Origin: Candidatus Alistipes faecigallinarum
GTDB taxonomy: Bacteria > Bacteroidota > Bacteroidia > Bacteroidales > Rikenellaceae
Direction: 5' to 3'
NCBI GenBank assembly: GCA_019115605.1
Contig: DXDG01000001.1
Coordinates: 62,001 to 126,000, forward strand
Length of the DNA stretch: 64,000 nt
Shown here: positions 27,025-35,842 of the stretch, piece after piece
How positions within the stretch are numbered: the first letter of the stretch is position 1
How the letters are laid out: each line of letters begins with the position of its first letter
Made by a program: the position numbers and the translations under genes
Notes under the pieces: model-generated
What the model was told of the DNA's origin: nothing
What the model saw: only the letters and a program-made list of their open reading frames with translations
Database searches by the model: none

Positions 27025-27489
27025 GTGGCTGCGATCACCATATACACCGACGGCTCCGCCCTGGGCAATCCCGGCCCGGGGGGCTACGGCGTCGTGCTCC
27101 TCTCGGGGCCCTACCGCAAGGAGCTCTCGCAGGGCTACCGGCTGACGACCAACAACCGCATGGAGCTCATGGGGGTCTGCGTGGCGCTCGAGGCGCTGCG
27201 CTTCGACGGTTCGGAGGTCGTGGTCTACTCCGACTCGAAATACGTCGTGGACGCCGTAACGAAGGGATGGGTCTTCGGCTGGGAGCGCAAGGGTTTCGCC
27301 GGAAAGAAGAACCCCGACCTGTGGCAGCGCTTCCTGCGCGTCTACCGCCGCCACCAGGTCCGTTTCGTCTGGGTCAAGGGACACGCCGAGACCGTCGAAA
27401 ACAACCGCTGCGACCAGATGGCCGTCGCCGCGGCCAACGACGCGGCGCACCGCCTGGAGGATACGGGCTACGAGGCCGGAGCCAGATAG
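27025..27489 (+). CDS. rnhA: Ribonuclease HI
   Basis: Cuts the RNA strand of RNA-DNA hybrids. The 154-residue enzyme has the complete D-E-D-H-D active site: Asp9 (YTDGS), Glu47 (NRMELMG), Asp70 (YSDSKY), His120 (VKGHAE) and Asp130 (NNRCDQMA). It begins at a GTG codon at 27025, directly at the first strand; no ATG is available nearby. It lies 87 bases after valS. Confidence 0.96.
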   Translation: MAAITIYTDGSALGNPGPGGYGVVLLSGPYRKELSQGYRLTTNNRMELMGVCVALEALRFDGSEVVVYSDSKYVVDAVTKGWVFGWERKGFAGKKNPDLWQRFLRVYRRHQVRFVWVKGHAETVENNRCDQMAVAAANDAAHRLEDTGYEAGAR

Positions 27490-27613
27490 GTCCCCCCGGC
27501 GCCAAAAGAGACGGAAACGGAGCGGCCTACGAAACGGTTGTTCATTCCGGCGCCTTCAGAGGCCGGAAATTCGTTGAAAACACGCTCTTTTTTCGCTTTT
27601 CGGGTTATTTTCC

Positions 27614-27621
27614 TATCTTTG
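27614..27621 (+). promoter_or_regulatory. -7 promoter element for the ABC exporter
   Basis: TATCTTTG, giving an expected leader of about 35 bases. A 7-bp inverted repeat (TTCCGGC/GCCGGAA, about 27545-27568) lies upstream but has no adjacent T-run. Confidence 0.66.
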
Positions 27622-27659
27622 CACCCGAGTTACCGTACAACCACCAATCGTCGCTCCGA

Positions 27660-29489
27660 ATGTTCAAAACCTATATGCGGCTTCTGGGATTCGCCCGGCC
27701 GATCAAACGATACGCCATACCCTACGGGATCTTCTCGTTGCTGTATGCCCTCTTCAACACGCTGACATTCGGACTCATCATCCCGATTCTCAACACGATG
27801 TTCGACGACGGGTTCACCCCCGAGTACGTCGAGAAACTCCCCCCGCTGCGCTTCGACGGCGATTACGTCAACGACCTGTTCAACTTCGCCTACTCGCACC
27901 TGTTCAACACCTACGACCCGCGCAACATCCTGATGCTGCTGGCCATCGTCGCCGTGATCGTCAGTTTTCTGAGCAACCTGTTCCGCTACCTCGGGTCGTG
28001 GACCATCGAGACGATGCGCGCCCGCACGCTCCAGCGCATGCGCAACGAGATGTTTTCGCGCGTGATGGACATGAACGTCGGCTACTTCAGCGAGCAGCGC
28101 AAGGGAGACATCATCTCGAAGATCACCTCCGATATCGGCGTCGTGCAGTTCTGCATCACCAACACGCTGCAGGTTTCGTTCCGCGAACCGTTCCTCATCA
28201 TCGGCTACATCGTCATGATGGTGGCCATCTCGTGGGAGCTGTCGATCTTCTCGATCCTTTTCCTGCCGGTGGTGGCCCTGCTCATCGGCAGCATCGTCAA
28301 GCGGCTCCGCCACCCGGCCCGCACCAACCAGCAGCGCATGGGCGAGATGGTCTCGACGCTCGAGGAGTCGCTCGCCGGCATCAAGGTCATCAAGAGCTAC
28401 AACGCCACGCAGTACGTCAAGAAGAAGTATTACGAAATCAGCGCCGACCTGGCCCGCCTGACCCTCTCGATGGCCCGCCGGCAGCAGCTGGCCTCGCCGA
28501 TGAGCGAGTTCCTCGGCATCACGGCCGTGGGCGTAATCCTCGTCTTCGGCGGCTCGCTCGTCGCCAAGGGTTCGCTCGACCCGGGCGGTTTCATCGCCTT
28601 CGTGGCCATCTTCTCGCAGATCACGCGCCCGGTGCGCACCTTCATCGACCAGTTCGCCAACATCAACCAGGGTATCGCCGCCGGCGAACGCATCTTCTCG
28701 GTCATCGACTCGCGTCCCGAAATCGAGGACCGGCCCGACGCCCGCACGCTCGACGGCCTGAAGCGAAAGATCGAGTTCCGCGACGTGCACTTCTCCTACG
28801 ACGGCACGCGCGAGGTGATCGACGGCATCTCGTTCGAGATCCTGCGCGGACAGACCGTGGCGCTCGTGGGTCCTTCGGGCGGCGGCAAATCGACCCTCAG
28901 CGAGTTGATCCCCCGCTTCTACGACCCCACGCGGGGCGAAATCCTCATCGACGGCATCTCGCTGCGCGACTATACGCAGGAGAGCCTGCGCGCCCACATG
29001 AGCGTCGTGGCACAGGATACCGTCCTGTTCAACGACACGATCGAGAACAACATCGCCATGGGCAAGCCCGGCGCCACGCACGAGGAGGTGGTCGAGGCGG
29101 CCCGCATCGCCAACGCCGACTCGTTCATCCGCGAATGCGCCGAAGGCTACGACACGAACATCGGCGACCGCGGCGTGAAGCTCTCCGGCGGTCAGCGCCA
29201 GCGCCTCTCGATCGCCCGCGCCGTGCTGAAGAACCCCGACATCCTGATCCTCGACGAGGCCACCTCGGCCCTCGACACCGAGAGCGAGAAACTCGTGCAG
29301 GAGGCGCTGAACAAGCTGCTCGTGGGACGTACGTCGGTGGTGATCGCCCACCGTCTCTCGACGATCCACAACGCCGACCGGATCATCGTCATCGACCACG
29401 GCCGCATCGCCGAGGAGGGCACGCACAACGAACTGATGGAGCGCGGCGGCATCTACGCCAAGCTCATCGAGATGCAGTCCTTCGACTGA
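27660..29489 (+). CDS. MsbA-like ABC exporter (fused membrane and ATPase domains)
   Basis: A 609-residue half-transporter that should work as a homodimer in the inner membrane. The N-terminal part has six membrane segments; the ATPase domain has Walker A GPSGGGKST, the Q-loop VAQDTVLFNDTI, signature LSGGQRQR, Walker B ILILDEATSALD and the H-loop VIAHRLST. Among Bacteroidetes this architecture is shared by MsbA (lipid A-core flippase) and multidrug exporters; sequence alone does not decide between them. The start ATG at 27660 is set by the promoter box at 27614 and the first hydrophobic segment. Followed by a strong terminator. Confidence 0.93.
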   Translation: MFKTYMRLLGFARPIKRYAIPYGIFSLLYALFNTLTFGLIIPILNTMFDDGFTPEYVEKLPPLRFDGDYVNDLFNFAYSHLFNTYDPRNILMLLAIVAVIVSFLSNLFRYLGSWTIETMRARTLQRMRNEMFSRVMDMNVGYFSEQRKGDIISKITSDIGVVQFCITNTLQVSFREPFLIIGYIVMMVAISWELSIFSILFLPVVALLIGSIVKRLRHPARTNQQRMGEMVSTLEESLAGIKVIKSYNATQYVKKKYYEISADLARLTLSMARRQQLASPMSEFLGITAVGVILVFGGSLVAKGSLDPGGFIAFVAIFSQITRPVRTFIDQFANINQGIAAGERIFSVIDSRPEIEDRPDARTLDGLKRKIEFRDVHFSYDGTREVIDGISFEILRGQTVALVGPSGGGKSTLSELIPRFYDPTRGEILIDGISLRDYTQESLRAHMSVVAQDTVLFNDTIENNIAMGKPGATHEEVVEAARIANADSFIRECAEGYDTNIGDRGVKLSGGQRQRLSIARAVLKNPDILILDEATSALDTESEKLVQEALNKLLVGRTSVVIAHRLSTIHNADRIIVIDHGRIAEEGTHNELMERGGIYAKLIEMQSFD

Positions 29490-29535
29490 TCCGGAGGAAA
29501 GGGGATGTCCGCCCCGGCAATCCAGGCAGAATACG

Positions 29536-29566
29536 AACCGGAACGGATGCCCGTTCCGGTTTTTTT
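29536..29566 (+). terminator. Intrinsic terminator after the ABC exporter
   Basis: Perfect 11-bp stem aaccggaacgg / ccgttccggtt, loop ATGC, then seven T. Confidence 0.93.
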
Positions 29567-29628
29567 CGGACCCGCAAAAGGTCCCGACGGCACGGAAAAC
29601 GGGCGACAAAACGGGTTTTACGGGAAGA

Positions 29629-29661
29629 TTGCGGACTTTTCCGATCTTTTTACTATCTTTG
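29629..29661 (+). promoter_or_regulatory. Promoter of ileS
   Basis: TTG at 29629-29631, 22 bases, TATCTTTG at 29654-29661; leader of about 35 bases to the ATG at 29699. No T-box or other leader element seen. Confidence 0.78.
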
Positions 29662-29698
29662 CGAGTTGTCAGAAAAATCAGAAAAACACCATACCGTC

Positions 29699-32600
29699 AT
29701 GAAGTTCAAGGAGTACAAAGGGCTCGACCTGGCAGGCCTCGCCACCGAGGTGCTGAAGGAGTGGGACGCCCGCGACACTTTCCACAAAAGCATCTCGACA
29801 CGTGAAGGCCATCCGACCTTCGTATTCTACGAGGGTCCCCCCTCGGCCAACGGCATGCCGGGCATCCACCACGTCATGGCCCGCACGATCAAGGATGTCT
29901 TCTGCCGCTACAAGACGCAGCAGGGATACCTCGTGCACCGCAAGGCCGGCTGGGACACCCACGGACTTCCCGTCGAGCTGGGCGTCGAGAAGAAGCTCGG
30001 CATCACGAAGGAGGACATCGGCAAGAAGATCTCCATCGAAGAGTACAACCGCACCTGCCGCGAGGCGGTCATGGAATTTACGGGCGTCTGGGAGCAGCTC
30101 ACGCGCAAGATGGGCTACTGGGTCAACATGGACGATCCCTACATCACCTACGACAACAAATACATCGAGACGCTGTGGTGGCTGCTCAAGCAGCTCTTCG
30201 ACAAGGGTCTCCTCTACAAGGGCTATACGATCCAGCCCTACTCGCCGGCCGCCGGCACGGGGCTCTCGACGCACGAGCTGAACCAGCCGGGCTGCTACCG
30301 CGACGTGAAGGACACGACCGTCGTGGGTCAGTTCCGCATCCGCGACCCGAAGCCCGAGATGGAGGGCTGGGGCACTCCCTACTTCCTGGCCTGGACCACC
30401 ACGCCGTGGACCCTGCCGTCGAATACGGCGCTCTGCGTGGGCCCGAAGATCGACTACGTCGCCGTGCGCACCTGGAACGGCTACACGGGCGAGAAGATGA
30501 CCGTCGTGCTGGCCAAGCCGCTGCTCTACGCCCACTTCAACAAGAAGGCCGAGGGGATCGCCCTCGAGGAGTACAAGCCCGGCGACAAGCTCATCCCCTT
30601 CCAGGTTGTCGGTGAGTACAGGGGTACGGATCTCGTGGGCATGCACTACGAGCAGCTGCTGCCGTGGGTGAAGCCCGTCGAGACGGATGCCGACGGCAAC
30701 TGGCACGACGCCTCCGAGAAGGCCTTCCGCGTCATCCCGGGCGACTATGTTACCGTCGAGGACGGTACGGGTATCGTGCACATCGCCCCGACGTTCGGTG
30801 CCGACGACGCCTTCGTGGCGCGCGCCGCAGGCATTCCCTCGCTCTTCATGATCAACCGCAAAGGCGAGACGCGCCCGATGGTCGACCTGCAGGGCAAGTT
30901 CTACCTCCTCGATGAACTCGACGAGCGTTTCGTCCGCGAATGCGTCGATACGGAGGCCTACAAGGAGTACGAGGGCCGCTGGGTGAAGAACGCCTACGAT
31001 CCGCAGTTCACCGTCGACGGCAAATACGACGAAAAGGCCGCCGCTGCGGCCGAGTCGCTCGACATCTATATCTGCATGAAGATGAAGGCCGCCTCGAAGG
31101 CCTTCAAGATCGAGAAGCACGTCCACAACTACCCCCACTGCTGGCGTACGGACAAACCCGTGCTCTACTACCCGCTCGACTCGTGGTTCATCCGCACCAC
31201 GGCACTCAAGGAGCGGATGATCGAGCTCAACCGCACGATCCGCTGGAAACCCGAATCGACCGGTACGGGCCGCTTCGGGAAGTGGCTCGAGAACCTCAAC
31301 GACTGGAACCTCTCGCGTTCGCGCTTCTGGGGCACGCCGCTGCCGATCTGGGCCACGGAGGACCGCTCGGAGCTCAAGTGCATCGGCTCGATCGAGGAGC
31401 TGATGGCCGAGATCGAGAAGTCGGTGGCCGCAGGCGTCATGAGCGAGAATCCCTACAGGAATTTCAAGGTCGGCGACATGTCGAAGGATAACTATTCGAC
31501 CCGGAACATCGACCTGCACCGCCCCTATGTCGATTCGATCATCCTCGTCTCGTCGAAGGGCGAGCCGATGCGCCGCGAACCCGACCTGATCGACGTCTGG
31601 TTCGATTCGGGCGCCATGCCCTATGCCCAGGTGCACTATCCCTTCGAGCACAAGGAGGATTTCAAGGAGGTCTACCCCGCCGACTTCATCGCCGAGGGCG
31701 TCGATCAGACGCGCGGATGGTTCTTCACGCTGCACGCCATCGCCACGATGCTCTTTGACTCGGTGGCCTTCAAGAACATCATCTCGAACGGCCTGGTGCT
31801 CGACAAGAACGGCAACAAGATGTCGAAACGTCTGGGCAACGCCGTCGATCCCTTCGAGGTGCTCGACACTTACGGACCCGACGCCACGCGCTGGTACATG
31901 ATCTCCAACTCGCAGCCCTGGGACAACCTCAAGTTCGACAAGGACGGCGTGGACGAGGTGCGCCGCAAGTTCTTCGGCACGCTCTACAACACCTACTCGT
32001 TCTTCGCCCTCTACGCCAACGTGGACGGCTTTACGGGACGCGAGCCCGAGGTGCCGCTGGAGCGCCGCCCGGAGATCGACCGCTGGATCATCTCGCTCCT
32101 GAATACGCTCGTCAGGGAGGTAACCGACTCGCTGGAAAACTACGACCCGACCCCGGCAGCCCGCGCCATCCAGGAGTTCGTCAGCGAGAACCTCTCGAAC
32201 TGGTACGTCCGTCTGAACCGCAAGCGTTTCTGGGGCGGCGGCATGTCGGAGGACAAGCTGGCAGCCTACCAGACGCTCTACACCTGCCTGGAGACCGTAG
32301 CGCTGCTCTCGGCACCCTTCGCACCGTTCATCTCCGACCGCATCTTCACGGATCTGAATGCCGTGAGCGGCCGCCATACGGACGAGTCGGTTCACCTGGC
32401 CGCCTTCCCGAAGGCCGACGAGGATTGCATCGACACGCGTCTTGAGGAGATGATGTCGCTGGCACAGAAGGTCTCGTCGATGGTGCTGGCCCTGCGCCGC
32501 AAGGTCTCGATCAAGGTGCGCCAGCCGCTCATGAAGATCCTCATCCCGGTGCTCGATCCCACGATGGCCGAACATATCGCCGCCGTCAAGAACCTGATCA

Positions 32601-33184
32601 TGAATGAGGTGAATGTCAAGGAGGTGGAGCTTATCGAGGATACCACGGGCGTCATCACCAAGCGCATCAAGCCCAACTTCAAGACGCTCGGTCCGCGTTA
32701 CGGTAAGTACATGAAGCAGATCGCCGCAATGACTGCGGAGTTCTCGCAGGAGCGCATCGCGCAGATCGAGGCGGCTCCCGAAACGGTGCTCGAGATCGGC
32801 GGCGAGCGGATCACCGTAACGCCCGCCGACTTCGAGATCACCTCGGAGGACATGCCCGGATGGCTCGTCGCCTCGGAGGGCAAACTCACTGTCGCGCTCG
32901 ACATCACCCTCACCGACGAACTCAGGGCCGAGGGCGTGGCACGCGAATTGATCAACCGCATCCAGAATATCCGCAAGGAGTCGGGATTCGAGGTTACGGA
33001 CAAGATCCGCGTGGAGATCGAGAGCAAGCCCGCCGTCGTGGAGAGCGTGTCCCGCTTTGCGGACTACATCGCCTCGCAGACCCTCGCCGTGGAGGTCCGC
33101 ACCGCGGAGGCTCCCGCAGGAGCGGTCGTTGTCGCCTCGGAGCTCGATGACGAACCGCTGCAGATCGCCGTTACGCGGATTTGA
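29699..33184 (+). CDS. ileS: Isoleucyl-tRNA synthetase, type 2-like, with swapped GIHH signature
   Basis: Charges tRNA-Ile. At 1161 residues it has the size of the eukaryote-like (type 2) IleRS class. Its catalytic HIGH motif reads G-I-H-H at residues 55-58 (in GPPSANGMPGIHHVM), with the first and third positions swapped from HxGH. Other parts are ordinary: GWDTHGLPVE, editing domain with TTPWTLPSNTALCV, SRSRFWGTPLPIW, KMSKR at 707-711, and a long C-terminal region. GxHH-type IleRS2 enzymes have been reported as extremely resistant to mupirocin. The ATG at 29699 is the first codon after the promoter; the very long upstream frame is antisense-like sequence of the ABC gene. Confidence 0.97.
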   Translation: MKFKEYKGLDLAGLATEVLKEWDARDTFHKSISTREGHPTFVFYEGPPSANGMPGIHHVMARTIKDVFCRYKTQQGYLVHRKAGWDTHGLPVELGVEKKLGITKEDIGKKISIEEYNRTCREAVMEFTGVWEQLTRKMGYWVNMDDPYITYDNKYIETLWWLLKQLFDKGLLYKGYTIQPYSPAAGTGLSTHELNQPGCYRDVKDTTVVGQFRIRDPKPEMEGWGTPYFLAWTTTPWTLPSNTALCVGPKIDYVAVRTWNGYTGEKMTVVLAKPLLYAHFNKKAEGIALEEYKPGDKLIPFQVVGEYRGTDLVGMHYEQLLPWVKPVETDADGNWHDASEKAFRVIPGDYVTVEDGTGIVHIAPTFGADDAFVARAAGIPSLFMINRKGETRPMVDLQGKFYLLDELDERFVRECVDTEAYKEYEGRWVKNAYDPQFTVDGKYDEKAAAAAESLDIYICMKMKAASKAFKIEKHVHNYPHCWRTDKPVLYYPLDSWFIRTTALKERMIELNRTIRWKPESTGTGRFGKWLENLNDWNLSRSRFWGTPLPIWATEDRSELKCIGSIEELMAEIEKSVAAGVMSENPYRNFKVGDMSKDNYSTRNIDLHRPYVDSIILVSSKGEPMRREPDLIDVWFDSGAMPYAQVHYPFEHKEDFKEVYPADFIAEGVDQTRGWFFTLHAIATMLFDSVAFKNIISNGLVLDKNGNKMSKRLGNAVDPFEVLDTYGPDATRWYMISNSQPWDNLKFDKDGVDEVRRKFFGTLYNTYSFFALYANVDGFTGREPEVPLERRPEIDRWIISLLNTLVREVTDSLENYDPTPAARAIQEFVSENLSNWYVRLNRKRFWGGGMSEDKLAAYQTLYTCLETVALLSAPFAPFISDRIFTDLNAVSGRHTDESVHLAAFPKADEDCIDTRLEEMMSLAQKVSSMVLALRRKVSIKVRQPLMKILIPVLDPTMAEHIAAVKNLIMNEVNVKEVELIEDTTGVITKRIKPNFKTLGPRYGKYMKQIAAMTAEFSQERIAQIEAAPETVLEIGGERITVTPADFEITSEDMPGWLVASEGKLTVALDITLTDELRAEGVARELINRIQNIRKESGFEVTDKIRVEIESKPAVVESVSRFADYIASQTLAVEVRTAEAPAGAVVVASELDDEPLQIAVTRI

Positions 33185-33267
33185 AGGCGGAGGAGATTCT
33201 CCCTGTAAAATTTGGTAAATTCGGAATATTTGCTTAATTTTACATAAACCCATAAAGCGATACGACT

Positions 33268-33648
33268 ATGGCAGACGAAAGAACACGGTACAGCGATGCC
33301 GAACTCGAGGAGTTCAAGCAGCTGATCCTGAAAAAGCTCGAAAGTGCGCGCGCGGACTACGAGCTGCTGCGCGCTACCATCACGCATACGGCCGACAACG
33401 ACACGGAGGACACCTCCCCGACGTTCAAGGTGCTCGAAGAGGGTGCCACGACCCTGTCGAAGGAGGAGAGCGGCCGCCTGGCCGCCCACCAGATGAAGTT
33501 CATCCGCAATCTCGAGATGGCCCTCGTCCGTATCGAAAACAAGACCTACGGCATCTGCAAGACCACCGGAAAGCTCATTCCCAAGGAGCGTCTGATGAAG
33601 GTCCCGCACGCCACCGAGTGCATCGAAGCCAAGGAGAGCCGGAAATAA
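33268..33648 (+). CDS. TraR/DksA-family protein with half-lost zinc finger
   Basis: A 126-residue member of the DksA/TraR family: N-terminal helical hairpin (about 10-92) and C-terminal zinc-finger-like fold. In the usual CxxC-x17-CxxC, the second and fourth cysteines are missing: Cys97-Lys-Thr-Thr100 and Cys118-Ile-Glu-Ala121, so a normal four-Cys zinc site cannot form. The folding frame YGIC..TGKLIPKERL..VPHATEC is otherwise kept. DksA proteins bind RNA polymerase through the secondary channel and act with ppGpp; the acidic hairpin tip DNDTEDTSPTF fits such a role. It starts 83 bases after ileS, an arrangement (ileS then dksA-like) common in Bacteroidetes. Confidence 0.9.
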   Translation: MADERTRYSDAELEEFKQLILKKLESARADYELLRATITHTADNDTEDTSPTFKVLEEGATTLSKEESGRLAAHQMKFIRNLEMALVRIENKTYGICKTTGKLIPKERLMKVPHATECIEAKESRK

Positions 33649-33716
33649 CGGCCCCCGAGGAGCATCCGGCACAAAACGGAAGCCTCCTCTGCAAGAAGAG
33701 GGAATCACACATCGAA

Positions 33717-33756
33717 CGAAGTCCCCGATGAATACCATCGGGGACTTCGCCGTTTT
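33717..33756 (+). terminator. Terminator after the DksA-like gene
   Basis: Perfect 14-bp stem (33717-33730 with 33736-33749), loop AATAC, followed by CCGTTTT; a short T-run three bases off the stem. Confidence 0.8.
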
Positions 33757-33862
33757 ACGGGAAGGCTCGGAAACGCCGTCGGAGAGCAATCGCAGGACCG
33801 CATTTTCGTGCCTTTTGCAACAGCAAATCGCCCTTTTCCTACAGATTCGACGAAAAAAAACG

Positions 33863-33870
33863 TATCTTTG
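33863..33870 (+). promoter_or_regulatory. -7 element placed 5 bases before the ATG (leaderless)
   Basis: TATCTTTG ends at 33870 and the ATG of the beta-barrel gene is at 33876. Transcription should begin at or within about three bases of the start codon. Confidence 0.68.
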
Positions 33871-33875
33871 GTGCA

Positions 33876-35753
33876 ATGTTAGTTCGGGTCTGCATACTGT
33901 TTCTGCTGTTTGCCACAACGACATCCGCCGCTTTTGCCCGTGATGCGGAACCCGACACGCGCTCGCCCAAAAGAGTCTATGCGGACAGCCTGCGCAACCT
34001 CCGTACCCCGCAGCGCTTCACGCCCGACAGTGCCCGGATCTCCAATCCCGAAGCCCGCGAGCGCAACGAACGCCTCTACGACAGCATCCGTTCGAAGACC
34101 GGACGCCGCAAGGTTCCCCGCCTGCTCTACCAGATGCTCTTCGTGCGGCCCGTACGCGACACGACGCACAGCGGACAGGTGCTCGATGAGAGCCGCCTGC
34201 TGGCTCCCTACGAAGGCCGGACGATCGGCGAGATTACCATCGACCGCCAGCAGGTCTTCGACCCCGACGGCAACTGGCTTGAACGCACGGGCAACAAGCT
34301 GCACGCCCTCACCCGCGAACGGGTCATCCGCCGCGACCTGCTCTTCCGTACGGGCGACCGGCTCGATCCGCAGCTGGTCGTCCGCAACAAGCAGCTGCTG
34401 CGTTCGCGCAGCTACATCGCCGACGTGGATATCGCCGTCAGGCCCGACTCGCTCGACACGACCCGCGTGGACCTGCACATCACGACGCGCGACAGCTGGA
34501 CCATCTCGGCCGACGGAGCCCTCCGCTCCGGAGGACGCACGATGGTCGGCGTCTCCGACGCCAACATCTTCGGATGGGGCAACAGCCTGAAGCTGATGAC
34601 CAACTTCAGCCGCGAAGACTTCTCCTACGGCGGCAACATGGTCGAATACGAGATCCCCAATCTGCTCGGGACCTTCTATACGGCCGATCTGACGGCCGGA
34701 CGCGACTTCTACAACTCGACCTTCGAGGTGGGCATGCGCCGCGAGTTTCTCCGGCCCACGGACTACGAACTGGGTATCTCCTACAGCAACAACCAGTCGA
34801 AGCGCTACATGATCGCCGCGGACACCTCGCAACTGGTCAAACTGCGGAACTTCGACGCCTGGGGCGGTTATTCACACTACCTGCCGTCACTCCGTTCGAG
34901 CATCTACCTAACGGGGCGCTACAACTTCCGGGACTACAGCCTTCGTCCCGAAGTGCGTCCGGACTTCAACCCGGCCCTGCACAACCAGGAGGTTTTTCTC
35001 ATGGGTACGGGATTCTACCGCGAACGCTTCTATACGGCCAACATGATGTACGGATTCGGTACGCGCGAGTACCTGGCCACGGGCTACAAGGCCGAGGTGG
35101 TCAGCGGCTACTCCTGGAGCGAATTCGAGGACAACCTGTATCTGGGTCTGACCTACCAGACGGGAGGCTTCCGCTCCATAGGCTACATCATGGGCGGCTT
35201 CACGCTCGGCAGTTACATCAACCTCCAGAACGGCATGTGGCGGCGCAGCGCCGTGGATATCGACCTGAGGTGGTTCTCCAACCTGTTCATGTTCCGCCGC
35301 AGCCGCATCCGCCAGTTCCTCTCGCTCAACTACACGCAGGGGTGGAACCGCCTTTCGGGAAGCGACGAATGCATCCGTTTCACCGACGAGAACGGCCTGC
35401 AGGCCCTCAAGGAGCACCTCACGGGTACGAACCGCATGATTCTCAACACCGAAACCGTGCTCTTCACCCCCTACCAGCCCCTGGGATTCCGCATCGCGCT
35501 GTTCGGATTCGCCGATTTCGGTCTGCTCGGCTATTCGCCCAACATCTTCAAGAACGAATTCTACACCTCGTTCGGACTCGGCATCCGCCTGCGCAACGAG
35601 CGGCTCGTCTTCAACACGATCCAGATCCGGCTGGGACTGGCGCTCGGGAAACCCGGACTGGTCGAGAGCGAATACTTCCGGCTGTCGAATTCCACGCGCA
35701 TCGAGCAGTACCGCTACCGGCCGACCCGCCCCGAAATCGTGCCGTTCGAATAG
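33876..35753 (+). CDS. Outer-membrane beta-barrel protein with POTRA-like domain (Omp85-like)
   Basis: A 625-residue exported protein: signal peptide MLVRVCILFLLFATTTSAAFA, a basic linker, one POTRA-like module (about 105-215: IGEITIDRQQVFDP...RERVIRRDLLFRTGDRLDPQLVVRNKQLLRSRSYIADVDIAV), then a region rich in alternating aromatic/polar strands ending with a C-terminal strand. A single POTRA and short barrel suggest a BamA/TamA/ShlB-superfamily relative rather than BamA itself, which has five POTRA domains. Its partner substrate is unknown. No other Met is available near the N-terminus, so the start fits the leaderless promoter. Confidence 0.83.
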   Translation: MLVRVCILFLLFATTTSAAFARDAEPDTRSPKRVYADSLRNLRTPQRFTPDSARISNPEARERNERLYDSIRSKTGRRKVPRLLYQMLFVRPVRDTTHSGQVLDESRLLAPYEGRTIGEITIDRQQVFDPDGNWLERTGNKLHALTRERVIRRDLLFRTGDRLDPQLVVRNKQLLRSRSYIADVDIAVRPDSLDTTRVDLHITTRDSWTISADGALRSGGRTMVGVSDANIFGWGNSLKLMTNFSREDFSYGGNMVEYEIPNLLGTFYTADLTAGRDFYNSTFEVGMRREFLRPTDYELGISYSNNQSKRYMIAADTSQLVKLRNFDAWGGYSHYLPSLRSSIYLTGRYNFRDYSLRPEVRPDFNPALHNQEVFLMGTGFYRERFYTANMMYGFGTREYLATGYKAEVVSGYSWSEFEDNLYLGLTYQTGGFRSIGYIMGGFTLGSYINLQNGMWRRSAVDIDLRWFSNLFMFRRSRIRQFLSLNYTQGWNRLSGSDECIRFTDENGLQALKEHLTGTNRMILNTETVLFTPYQPLGFRIALFGFADFGLLGYSPNIFKNEFYTSFGLGIRLRNERLVFNTIQIRLGLALGKPGLVESEYFRLSNSTRIEQYRYRPTRPEIVPFE

Positions 35754-35842
35754 AGGGCGGCATGCCGGCAAAAAAAATGGAAGCGGAGCCGCTGACCGAC
35801 GACCCCGCCCCCGAACATGAACTTTTTATTTTTGTTTCCGGT

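Noticed and set aside
25383..27659. In-frame extension upstream of the ABC exporter
   Set aside because: Out-of-frame translation of valS and rnhA; the exporter starts at 27660 after its own promoter box.
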